Of a DNA stretch of 64,000 nucleotides, positions 1 through 7,371 are shown one piece after another. Numbering within the stretch: position 1 is the first letter of the stretch; each line of letters starts with the position of its first letter. The translations under genes and the position numbers were made by a program. The notes under the pieces were generated by a model, which did no database searches, was not told where the DNA came from, and was given only the letters and a program-made list of their open reading frames with translations. Origin of the DNA: an uncultured Bacteroidales bacterium (GTDB taxonomy: Bacteria > Bacteroidota > Bacteroidia > Bacteroidales > P3); the NCBI GenBank assembly GCA_900317125.1, contig ONFR01000001.1, positions 186,001 to 250,000 of the forward strand, read 5' to 3'.

Positions 1-2
1 AA

Positions 3-830
3 GGAGAACTGGATAAGGATTCAGTTACCGAGAAAAACTCGGCAACTGCTTCCGATGGCAAGAACTACCTAACAACTTTCTATAATCTTGATGCTGTTAT
101 CGCTGTCGGCTATCGCGTCAACTCCCATCAGGCTACGGCTTTTCGAATTTGGGCGACCAAGACACTGAAAGAATACATTACAAAAGGTTTTGTGCTGAAT
201 GACGATATGCTCAAGAATGGACAGCCTTTTGGTAAAGACTACTTCGACGAGTTGTTGGAACGTATCCGTGAGATTCGCGCCAGCGAACGCCGAGCTTATC
301 AGAAGATTGCCGATGTGTTTGAACAATGCAGTTACGACTACGACAAGAAAAGTGAGACAACCAAAGCATTCTACTCTTTCGTGCAGAACAAGCTGCATTT
401 TGCTGTGACGGGAAAGACTGCTGCAGAACTCATCTACGAGCGTGCCGATTCTGCCCAACCCACTATGGGACTGACCACATGGAGCGCAGCACCCGATGGG
501 AAGATACTGAAACGCGACGTCACCATCGCCAAGAATTATCTGAACGAGAAAGAACTGTCGCGGCTCAACCGCTTAGTGACAATGTTTATCGATTATGCCG
601 AGTTGATGGCCGAGGATGAGATATTAATGAGCATGGCCGACTGGCTAAAGCAGACCGATGTGTTTCTCTCCACCAATCGCCGCAATATCCTTGCCGACAA
701 AGGTACCGTTTCTCACGACCAGGCCGTTGACAAAGCTACCAAAGAATACGAGATATTCCGTGTCCGCCAGGACCGCGAATATATATCTGATTTTGACAGA
801 GAGACTGAAAAATATTTGAGAGGTGAATAA
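3..830 (+). CDS. RhuM-like (virulence RhuM family) protein, 5' end cut by window
   Basis: The reading frame is open from base 3, so the true start lies to the left; the first in-frame ATG (192) is internal. The visible 275 residues include a DNA-binding-like segment (YNLDAVIAVGYRVNS, FRIWATKTLKEYI) followed by the helical RhuM domain. RhuM proteins are common in accessory and defence regions of Bacteroidota; their biochemical role is not settled, so 'virulence' is only a family label. Downstream lie decayed gene fragments, which suggests the gene marks the edge of an accessory patch. The family call rests on overall sequence character, with no catalytic motif to check. Confidence 0.8.
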   Translation, partial: GELDKDSVTEKNSATASDGKNYLTTFYNLDAVIAVGYRVNSHQATAFRIWATKTLKEYITKGFVLNDDMLKNGQPFGKDYFDELLERIREIRASERRAYQKIADVFEQCSYDYDKKSETTKAFYSFVQNKLHFAVTGKTAAELIYERADSAQPTMGLTTWSAAPDGKILKRDVTIAKNYLNEKELSRLNRLVTMFIDYAELMAEDEILMSMADWLKQTDVFLSTNRRNILADKGTVSHDQAVDKATKEYEIFRVRQDREYISDFDRETEKYLRGE

Positions 831-865
831 TAATACTGGTAATTACTGGAAAAAAACATATATCA

Positions 866-1096
866 GTGTTCAGGTTGACTATGCAAGTGTCTATGCAAGT
901 TGACTATGCAAGTGACCATGCGGGTGGACCAAAAAGTAGACCAGAAAGTAGTACGGAGAAAACTACGGAAAAAAATCTAACTACTATTATAACAAAGAAT
1001 CCTTATATTACACAAAGTGAGATGGCCAAAGTGTGCGGTATAACTGAGGATGGCATATATTGGAAAATTAAGAAATGTCATAGTTCGACTTTGTAA
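866..1096 (+). pseudogene. Remnant of winged-helix (AlbA_2-type ATPase C-terminus) protein
   Basis: A 76-residue frame begins with repeats of the type MQVSMQVDYA, encoded by short direct repeats (about 882-925), followed by a helix-turn-helix-like stretch (NPYITQSEMAKVCGITEDGI). That order, a QV-rich linker and then a winged helix, is typical of the tail of AlbA_2/divergent-AAA ATP-binding proteins; the ATPase body is absent. At 1087-1176 a different frame encodes DFVKWKELLHELFPKLELY, which resembles the end of MT-A70-type adenine methylases. I read the stretch as two gene tails joined and decayed. No intact function is expected. Confidence 0.45.
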
Positions 1097-1172
1097 AGTG
1101 GAAAGAACTGCTTCATGAGTTGTTTCCCAAGCTTGAATTATACCCTTCACGGGCAATTTTTAGCGGCTACCT

Positions 1173-2366
1173 TTAGGTTTTTCTTTGCTTCTGATTCCTC
1201 TGCCATTGGGAGTGGCGGATGCGGCTGAGGGCGGTGTGCTTGGTGAGACGCTTGAAGGCGGTGGGGTCAGCGTCGGCAAGGGCTTCTAACTGCGCTTTGC
1301 GCTCGTCGGTGAGGGTATAGCGCACTTCGGCTGTCTGGTTGTAGGGACAGACTAGTTGGCAGATGTCGCAGCCAAAGGCATAGCCGGAGAGCCGTATGTC
1401 AGGCGGAAGGGTTTCGGCTCGGTTCTCGACGGTATGGTAGGAGGCACAACGATTGGCGTCTAGCAAGGGAATGCTTGAATGCGGGAATTCGTTAATGCTT
1501 GAATGTGTTAATTCGTTAATGTGTGAATGCGTTAGTGCTTTATTACTCCCTTCGGTCGTGACCATGCTTTGGCTCGGCATAGCAAACGAGTTTGCTATGC
1601 TCTCGCTTAGCGCATGGTTACTCCCTTCGGTCGTGACCATGCTTTGACTCGGCATAGCAAACGAGTTTGCTATGCTCTCGCTTAGCGCATGGTTACTCCC
1701 TTCGGTCGTGACCATGCTTTGGCTCGGTATAGCAAACGAGTTTGCTCTGCTCTCGCTTAACGCATGGTTTGGGCAGGCGTCGACACAGGCGCGGCAGTCG
1801 CCACAGCGGTTCTCTATCGGGGTGTCGTAGCTGTCGGCAGGGGAGGGGGTGACGAGCTCGCCAATGTTGCAGTAGGAGCCAAGGACGGTATTGACAAGGA
1901 GGGTGTTTCGCCCTATCCAGCCAAGACCGGCGCGACGGGCCCACTGCTTGTCGCTGATGGGGACGGTGTCGACACAGGGCTTGGCTTCAAAGTCGGGGTA
2001 CCGCTGACGGATGGCAGCAATGAGCTGGAAAAGCATCCGTTTGATGCGCTCGTGGTAGTCCTCTCCATAGGCATATTGCGCTATGCGGGCTCCAGACACA
2101 CGGTCCTGCATGGTTTGGGAGGGCTTGTAGCCCGAGAGGAGCACGATGACACTTCTCGCTCCTGGGACTAGCAGGGAGGGGTCGCTCCGCTTGTCGCGGT
2201 GCTGCTCCATATAGGCCATGTCGGCTTGGTAGCCTCGGCGGAGCCATTCTTCATAACCCCAATCCTCCTCGGTCAGAGGAGAGGCAATGGCTATGCCGCA
2301 GGCATCGAAACCTACACGGATAGCAGCCTCTTTCACGAAAGAGGAGGAGAGGGTGGGGGCTTCCAC
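1173..2366 (-). CDS. queG: Epoxyqueuosine reductase QueG with an in-frame repeat insertion
   Basis: QueG carries out the last step of queuosine tRNA modification, reducing epoxyqueuosine with cobalamin and two 4Fe-4S clusters. The N-terminal domain (residues about 1-190) and the first cluster motif (CGDCRACVDACP) are intact, as is the second (CDICQLVCPYNQ). Between them, where relatives have a short link to the conserved RC(A/I)SY segment, this protein has about 90 extra residues made of three 25-residue repeats (SFAMPSQSMVTTEGSN type) and a short HSSINE-type repeat. This explains 397 residues instead of about 310-320. The start is GTG at 2366, 3 nt after the stop of the upstream methyltransferase gene, so the two probably share a transcript. 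Both clusters stay in frame, so the enzyme may still work with a disordered loop. Confidence 0.9.
   Translation of the reverse strand: MEAPTLSSSFVKEAAIRVGFDACGIAIASPLTEEDWGYEEWLRRGYQADMAYMEQHRDKRSDPSLLVPGARSVIVLLSGYKPSQTMQDRVSGARIAQYAYGEDYHERIKRMLFQLIAAIRQRYPDFEAKPCVDTVPISDKQWARRAGLGWIGRNTLLVNTVLGSYCNIGELVTPSPADSYDTPIENRCGDCRACVDACPNHALSESRANSFAIPSQSMVTTEGSNHALSESIANSFAMPSQSMVTTEGSNHALSESIANSFAMPSQSMVTTEGSNKALTHSHINELTHSSINEFPHSSIPLLDANRCASYHTVENRAETLPPDIRLSGYAFGCDICQLVCPYNQTAEVRYTLTDERKAQLEALADADPTAFKRLTKHTALSRIRHSQWQRNQKQRKT
1545..1769. repeat. Three 75-bp tandem repeats inside queG
   Basis: Three copies lie end to end (1545-1619, 1620-1694, 1695-1769), nearly identical, each 75 bp or 25 codons, so the queG frame is kept. 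Each contains a palindrome with 10-bp arms (CATAGCAAAC/GTTTGCTATG, two-base centre) and one half of a second (CATGGT/ACCATG). A shorter, more degenerate repeat (ATTCGTTAATG, GAATG units) fills 1467-1544. Confidence 0.93.
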
Positions 2367-2369
2367 GGG

Positions 2370-3758
2370 CTAGTCGTTGTCGTTGACGGGCGAGGCGCCC
2401 GTATCCCCCTCTTTTACGGGCTGGGCGCCCTTATCTTCTTCGACGGGCGAGGCGCCCGTGCTCCTCTCTTTTACGGGCGAGGCGCCCGTATCCCTTTCTT
2501 TTACGGGCGAGGCGCCCGTATCCCCTTGGGCGCCCGTGTTCCGGGAGGCACGGTTCTCTTTCAGGCTCCCTTCGAAGAGCTCGAATTGGAGGAAGCGGCA
2601 GTCGAGCTGGCCGTTGAGCAGGGGTATCTTTTTGGAGGGCTTCAGTCCGATGTGTTTCATGGCTTCGAAGTCGGAGGTGATGAGCCACACTTCACAGTCT
2701 TTGCCGTATCGGCGCTTGAAGGTGTCGCCTAACTGCTGGTACATGGCGTTGAGGTCTTCTATCTTGATGCGCTCGCCATAGGGCGGGTTGGTGACGATGA
2801 GGGTGCGGCCTTCGGGCGGGTCTTGGTCTTCGAACGAGCCGTTGAAGAGCATGACGTCTTTGTGCAGCTTGGTGAACTGGAGATTCTTCTCGGCTTGGGA
2901 TAGGACGTTGAGGTCGATGTCGTTGCCCCATATTTCGTAGTCGAAGTCGGTGGAGCCAATCTTGCGGTCTTCTTCCTGTTTGACGCTCTTCCACTCGCCA
3001 AGGTTGAACTCTTTCCAGCGCTTGAAGGCGAAGCGGTCGCCGCGGTAGTACTGGGCGGGGATGTTCATGGCCATCATGGCGGCCTCGATGAGGAGTGTGC
3101 CGGAACCGCACATGGGGTCGTAGAAGTTGGTGTCGCATTTCCAGCCGGTAAGCTTGATCATGCCTGCGGCAAGGACCTCGTTGATGGGGGCGAGTCCGAC
3201 GGCCTGGCGGTAGCCGCGCTTGTGGAGCGAGTCGCCGGAGGAGTTGATGAGCAGGGTGACCTGGTTGTCGCGGATGTGGAGGTTGAACTTGTAGTCGGCG
3301 TTCTCGGTGTCGATGGATGGCCGCTGGCCGAAGTTGCGGCGGAAACGGTCGACGATGGCATCCTTGGTCTTGAGGGCGGCGAAGTAGGAGTGGGTGAAGA
3401 TCTCGCCGCTGGTGGTGCTGTCGATCATGAAGGTGCAGTCGACATCAAGTATTTTCTCCCATTTGATGCGGTAGACTTGGTCGTAGAGCTCTTGGTCGTT
3501 GTTGGCCTCGAACTCGGCAAAGGGTTTGAGGATGGCCAAGGCTGTGCGGCAGGTATAGTTGGCGCGGTAGAGAAGGCGCATGTCGCCTTCGAATAGGACG
3601 GCGCGGTTGATGCACTCGATGTTCTGGGCTCCGATGGCTCGGAGTTCGTCGGCAAGGACCTCTTCGAGTCCCATCATGGTCTTTGCCACCATTTTGAATT
3701 TCTCTTTGAAGGAGTTCTGCACGGGTACGGCTTTGCCGTTTTGTTTTTGGATAATCAT
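2370..3758 (-). CDS. THUMP-domain class I SAM-dependent RNA methyltransferase (RlmL/RlmK type)
   Basis: The protein probably methylates a guanine in 23S rRNA. An N-terminal THUMP RNA-binding domain (starting MVAKTMMGLEEVLADELRAIG, about residues 23-170) is followed by a Rossmann methyltransferase domain with the DPMCGSGTLLIEAA SAM-binding motif and the TNPPYGER catalytic motif. The core ends near residue 405; the last 55 or so residues are a low-complexity tail of decapeptides of the form DTGASPVKER, encoded by palindromic DNA repeats. ATG at 3758 is used, though relatives often begin closer to MVAKTMMG. queG follows 3 nt downstream. Confidence 0.88.
   Translation of the reverse strand: MIIQKQNGKAVPVQNSFKEKFKMVAKTMMGLEEVLADELRAIGAQNIECINRAVLFEGDMRLLYRANYTCRTALAILKPFAEFEANNDQELYDQVYRIKWEKILDVDCTFMIDSTTSGEIFTHSYFAALKTKDAIVDRFRRNFGQRPSIDTENADYKFNLHIRDNQVTLLINSSGDSLHKRGYRQAVGLAPINEVLAAGMIKLTGWKCDTNFYDPMCGSGTLLIEAAMMAMNIPAQYYRGDRFAFKRWKEFNLGEWKSVKQEEDRKIGSTDFDYEIWGNDIDLNVLSQAEKNLQFTKLHKDVMLFNGSFEDQDPPEGRTLIVTNPPYGERIKIEDLNAMYQQLGDTFKRRYGKDCEVWLITSDFEAMKHIGLKPSKKIPLLNGQLDCRFLQFELFEGSLKENRASRNTGAQGDTGASPVKERDTGASPVKERSTGASPVEEDKGAQPVKEGDTGASPVNDND
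2386..2537. repeat. Palindromic GC repeats encoding the methyltransferase C-terminal tail
   Basis: The palindrome ACGGGCGAGGCGCCCGT occurs at 2386-2402, 2443-2459, 2473-2489 and 2503-2519, with an imperfect copy at 2416-2432 and a half copy at 2527-2537. Spacing is 30, 27, 30 and 30 bp, all multiples of three, so the gene frame survives. Confidence 0.93.
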
Positions 3759-3795
3759 GGGTGTGGGAGTTGTAAGGGGTTAAAAAGATTATGAA

Positions 3796-4770
3796 TTAAT
3801 GGGTTTCGGGAATGGGTTTGGTGTTGTGTTTCCGGCCATTGGCAATGGCGATGTTGAGCTCATAGCCGAGCATGATGACGAAGCAGTTGAGCAGCAGCCA
3901 GAGCATGATGAGCAGCAGGGTGCCGATGGAACCGTAGAGGAGGTTGTAGCGGTTGAAGTTGGCCAGGTATATCTTGAATCCCCACGAGAGGAGGATGAAC
4001 ATGACGGTGGCGAACATGGCACCGGCAGAGAAGAAGCCTACACGCTGTTTTTTCATGGGTATGACGTAGTAGATGAGACTTAGGGTGAGTAGCGCCATGC
4101 CCACAAGGATGACCCAGCGGCCGATGCCGATGATGATGTGGGTGAAGGAGCCGGGGGTCAGGATGCCGTAGCGGAACAGCCAGATGAGGATGGTCTTGTA
4201 GCCAATAATCAGCACCAGTACAAGCACCAGCAGGATATACAGCAGGAAGACCAGCGCGATGCAGATGAGGTATGAGACCACGACAGAGCGTTGCTCGGTA
4301 TGACGGTCTGTGAAGTAGGCCATCATGCTGTAGAGGCCATTGGCGGCGAAGATGACCGACAATGCCGAGCCGATGGAGAGGAGGCTGGTGTGTTTGTGTC
4401 CCATCACATCGTTGATGGTGTTGGCGATGGGGCCATATATCTTTTCGGGAACGATAAGCTGAAGCTCGTACAGCAATTCGTCCTGCAGGCCGTCGAAAGG
4501 CAGGAATGCGATAAGGGTGAAGATGAAGATGAGCAATGGTGGCAGTGCGGTGAGGAATGAGAAGGCCAGCCCCTTGGAAGCCCGCCAAAGGTTGCCGTTG
4601 AAGATGCCACGCCACAGATAGACTGCAATGTCGTAGAGGGGTACGCCCTGCCCACGCGGCATGGAGATGCGGTGGACCATGATGCGCGATTTCCGCACCG
4701 TGCGGCTATGCTTTACGCGCTCACCCATCCTGTGAAGGCGGTCGGACAGTTTATTGTTGCGGGCGTTCAC
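3796..4770 (-). CDS. YihY/virulence factor BrkB family membrane protein
   Basis: This is an integral inner-membrane protein with about six predicted helices (for example LAFSFLTALPPLLIFIFTLIAFL, YLICIALVFLLYILLVLVLVLIIGY, WVILVGMALLTLSLIYYVI). The family has been misnamed ribonuclease BN; its role is uncertain and a transport function is only suspected. The conserved GSIGTLLLIMLWLLLNCFVIMLG segment near the C-terminus is present. The frame opens with GTG at 4770, 12 nt after nadC; an ATG at 4728 is an alternative that would still leave the conserved part complete. It is probably cotranscribed with nadC. Confidence 0.87.
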   Translation of the reverse strand: MNARNNKLSDRLHRMGERVKHSRTVRKSRIMVHRISMPRGQGVPLYDIAVYLWRGIFNGNLWRASKGLAFSFLTALPPLLIFIFTLIAFLPFDGLQDELLYELQLIVPEKIYGPIANTINDVMGHKHTSLLSIGSALSVIFAANGLYSMMAYFTDRHTEQRSVVVSYLICIALVFLLYILLVLVLVLIIGYKTILIWLFRYGILTPGSFTHIIIGIGRWVILVGMALLTLSLIYYVIPMKKQRVGFFSAGAMFATVMFILLSWGFKIYLANFNRYNLLYGSIGTLLLIMLWLLLNCFVIMLGYELNIAIANGRKHNTKPIPETH

Positions 4771-4782
4771 TTCAGCGGAAGG

Positions 4783-5652
4783 TTATTTCTTCACAAGCGA
4801 GATATCCATGCTTTTGATGTGGTGGGTGAGGGCGCCCACAGAGATGAAGTCGACACCGGTCTCGGCATAGCTGCGCAGGGTCTCTTCGGTGATGCCTCCG
4901 CTGGCTTCGGTCTCGTACTTCCCGTCAATACGGCGCACGGCCTCGCGCAGGGTGTCGGTGTCGAAATTGTCGAGCATGATGCGGTGCACACCGCCGTGGC
5001 GCAGCACCTGCTCCAGCTCGTCGAGGTTGCGTACCTCGATTTCTATTTTCAGGTCTTTGCCTTTTTCCTTCAGGTAGGCATGTGTGCGGTCTATGGCTGC
5101 CTCGATGCCGCCGGCAAAGTCGATGTGGTTGTCCTTGAGCATGACCATATCGTAGAGCCCAATACGGTGGTTGGTGCCGCCGCCGCACTTCACGGCGTAT
5201 TTCTCCAGCAGACGCATGTTGGGCGTGGTCTTGCGGGTGTCGAGCAGCTGTGTGTGCAGTCCGTCGAGCATACGCACCATTTTGTTCGTCAGTGTGGCGA
5301 TGCCGCTGAGCCGCTGCATGAAGTTGAGGGCTGTGCGTTCGGCTGTGAGGATCACTCCCGAAGCACCCTCTATCGTCATCAGGATATCACCCTTTTTTAC
5401 GGGGTCGCCATCCTGTTTATGCAGGGTGACGGTGAGGGGAATCCGGCTGTGGTAGAACGAGTCGTTTACAAAGTGAAACACTCGTTCGCCTACTTCCATG
5501 CCGCAAACGATACCCTCCGCCTTTGCAACCATTTTGGCTGTATTAGTGGCGGTTGGGGGGATGCACGCCAAAGTACTGTGGTCGCCGTCGCCCACATCTT
5601 CGAGCAGTGCCATACGAATCAATTCGTCTAAATTCGGGATACTGGTCATCAT
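4783..5652 (-). CDS. nadC: Nicotinate-nucleotide pyrophosphorylase (carboxylating)
   Basis: NadC (quinolinate phosphoribosyltransferase) converts quinolinate and PRPP to nicotinate mononucleotide in de novo NAD synthesis. Family motifs are present: EDVGDGDHST near the N-terminus, LNFMQRLSGIAT, LDTRKTTPNMRLLEKYAV and the C-terminal EASGGI and SVGALTH. I chose ATG at 5652 (289 residues) because an AAAAAGG ribosome site lies 8 nt upstream; a GTG at 5661 would abut that site. A -7 box (TATTTTTG on the minus strand, 5679-5686) lies upstream. The gene is divergent from cinA. Confidence 0.95.
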   Translation of the reverse strand: MMTSIPNLDELIRMALLEDVGDGDHSTLACIPPTATNTAKMVAKAEGIVCGMEVGERVFHFVNDSFYHSRIPLTVTLHKQDGDPVKKGDILMTIEGASGVILTAERTALNFMQRLSGIATLTNKMVRMLDGLHTQLLDTRKTTPNMRLLEKYAVKCGGGTNHRIGLYDMVMLKDNHIDFAGGIEAAIDRTHAYLKEKGKDLKIEIEVRNLDELEQVLRHGGVHRIMLDNFDTDTLREAVRRIDGKYETEASGGITEETLRSYAETGVDFISVGALTHHIKSMDISLVKK

Positions 5653-5678
5653 GTCAAACACCTTTTTAAATGAATTTG

Positions 5679-5686
5679 CAAAAATA
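5679..5686 (-). promoter_or_regulatory. -7 box of nadC
   Basis: CAAAAATA on the plus strand reads TATTTTTG on the minus strand, matching the Bacteroidota TAnnTTTG element, 27 nt before the nadC ATG. No clear -33 TTTG is seen at the usual distance. Confidence 0.5.
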
Positions 5687-5738
5687 CGAATATTCTTTTA
5701 ATTATCAAAAATAATCTTACTGATTTCTGTTTTTTTCG

Positions 5739-5746
5739 TACTTTTG
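5739..5746 (+). promoter_or_regulatory. -7 box directly before cinA (leaderless start likely)
   Basis: TACTTTTG ends only 4 nt before the cinA ATG at 5751. With the usual distance from this element to the start site, transcription would begin at or next to the start codon. The ATG is fixed by the conserved N-terminus of CinA, so the short distance is not a start-site artefact. Confidence 0.5.
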
Positions 5747-5750
5747 CACC

Positions 5751-6995
5751 ATGAATGCAACGATAATTAACATAGGTGACGAGCTGCTTATCGGGCAGGT
5801 AGTCAACACCAACGCCTCCACAATGGCCCGACTCTTGACCGCTGCCGGACTCGAAGTAGTGCGGACTGTAGTGGTGGGCGATAACCGGCAGGACATCTGG
5901 GATGCCGTCGACCAAGCCATGCATTGTTCCAACGCTGTTTTGGTCACAGGAGGCTTGGGCCCCACCAAGGACGACATCACCAAACACCTTCTCTGCGAGT
6001 ATTTCGGCAGCGAGTTGTATGAGAACACCGAGGCTCTCGACAACGTGAAGCGCATCTTCACCGCCCGGGGCTATGAACTCACCGAGGTGAACCGCCGCCA
6101 GGCATGGGTCCCCCGTTGCTGTCAAGTGCTCAACAACGACCTTGGCACCGCCCCCTGCATGTGGTTCGAGCGCGAAGGACGTGTGCTCGTCTCCATGGCT
6201 GGAGTGCCTTTCGAGATGGAGTGGCTGATGCACAACCGTGTGCTCCCCCGTCTGCAACAGCATTTCAGCATGGGAACCATCCTCAACAAGAACATCCTCG
6301 TCCAAGGTATCGGCGAGTCGTTTCTCTCCGACCTCATCGAGCCGTGGGAGCTGGCATTGCCCTCCTGCATCCGATTGGCTTACCTCCCTGTGGCCGGCAT
6401 GGTCAAACTGCGGCTCACAGCCCGTGGCAACGATGTCGCCGAGCTGCAGGCAGCCGTCTCAAAGGCTGTCGCTGAGTTGTATCCCATTGCAGGAAAATAC
6501 ATCGTTGGCGAGGATTGCGAGACCCTCCCCGAACTTGTCGCCCAGAAACTGACCGCCATGGGCTGCACCCTTGCCACCGCTGAGAGTTGCACCGGCGGTA
6601 CCATCGCCAGCCGTCTTACCGCTTTGGCGGGTGCCTCGGCCTACTACAAGGGCGGTATTGTGGCTTATAGCAACGAGGTGAAAGAATGCGCCCTTGGCGT
6701 TCAGCACGCAACCCTTGCAGCCCACGGAGCCGTCAGCGAGGAGACTGTCCGCGAGATGGTCGAGGGAGTCCGCTCCCGTCTCGACAGCGACTACGCCATT
6801 GCCACCACCGGTATCGCCGGCCCCACAGGCGGCACCCCCGACAAACCTGTCGGCACTGTATGGGTGGCCGTCTGCTCCCGCACCGCTACCGTCACCCAGC
6901 TCATGCACTATGGCGACCGCCGCCAGCAGACTATCGACCGCACTGTCAACCAAGCCTATGCCATGTTAATACGCCTGTTATGCCAAAAGGATTAA
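5751..6995 (+). CDS. cinA: CinA family protein (molybdopterin-like domain plus NMN amidohydrolase domain)
   Basis: The N-terminal half (MNATIINIGDELLIGQVVNT, VTGGLGPTKDDIT) is the MoCF-like domain and the C-terminal 160 residues are the CinA/PncC-type nicotinamide-nucleotide amidase domain (TAESCTGGTIASRLT, ATTGIAGPTGG, KPVGTVWVA). The amidase domain hydrolyses NMN to nicotinate mononucleotide, returning pyridine nucleotides to the NAD pathway, and the gene sits divergent to nadC. The length of 414 residues is normal. The 3' end overlaps the next gene by 16 nt. Confidence 0.93.
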   Translation: MNATIINIGDELLIGQVVNTNASTMARLLTAAGLEVVRTVVVGDNRQDIWDAVDQAMHCSNAVLVTGGLGPTKDDITKHLLCEYFGSELYENTEALDNVKRIFTARGYELTEVNRRQAWVPRCCQVLNNDLGTAPCMWFEREGRVLVSMAGVPFEMEWLMHNRVLPRLQQHFSMGTILNKNILVQGIGESFLSDLIEPWELALPSCIRLAYLPVAGMVKLRLTARGNDVAELQAAVSKAVAELYPIAGKYIVGEDCETLPELVAQKLTAMGCTLATAESCTGGTIASRLTALAGASAYYKGGIVAYSNEVKECALGVQHATLAAHGAVSEETVREMVEGVRSRLDSDYAIATTGIAGPTGGTPDKPVGTVWVAVCSRTATVTQLMHYGDRRQQTIDRTVNQAYAMLIRLLCQKD

Positions 6996-7357
6996 TCACT
7001 ATACTCATGCTCGTCTGCTCCAACGTCTTCATGACGTTTGCCTGGTACGGCAATCTCAAACTCCAGCAGATGAACCTTATCAAGGACTGGCCTTTGATAG
7101 GCATCATTGTCCTCTCGTGGGGCATGGCCTTCTTCGAATATACCTTTATGATACCGGCCAACCGCATCGGTTCCCAAATCACCGGCGGTCCTTTCTCCCT
7201 TATGCAGCTCAAGGTCATACAAGAGTGCGTCTCGCTGGTGGTGTTCACCGTCATCGTGGCCACCGTCTTCAAAGGCGAGCCCATCCGCTGGAACCACCTT
7301 GTAGCCTTTGGCCTCATCATCCTTGCCGTCTTCTTCGCCTTTATGAAAACTGAGTGA
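6980..7357 (+). CDS. DUF486 (DMT superfamily) small membrane protein
   Basis: The protein is 125 residues with four predicted transmembrane helices (LITILMLVCSNVFMTFAWYG, LIGIIVLSWGMAFFEYTFMI, VIQECVSLVVFTVIVATVF, LVAFGLIILAVFFAFM). This is the single-EamA-like DUF486 family; no substrate is established. The start at ATG 6980 gives MPKGLITILM; longer readings of the frame only run back into cinA. It overlaps cinA by 16 nt, so translation is probably coupled. Confidence 0.9.
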   Translation: MPKGLITILMLVCSNVFMTFAWYGNLKLQQMNLIKDWPLIGIIVLSWGMAFFEYTFMIPANRIGSQITGGPFSLMQLKVIQECVSLVVFTVIVATVFKGEPIRWNHLVAFGLIILAVFFAFMKTE

Positions 7358-7371
7358 TTTAAACACGAATT

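Noticed and set aside
866..1176. Intact toxin-antitoxin or restriction gene next to RhuM
   Set aside because: Only tails of proteins are visible in shifting frames; no complete domain is present.
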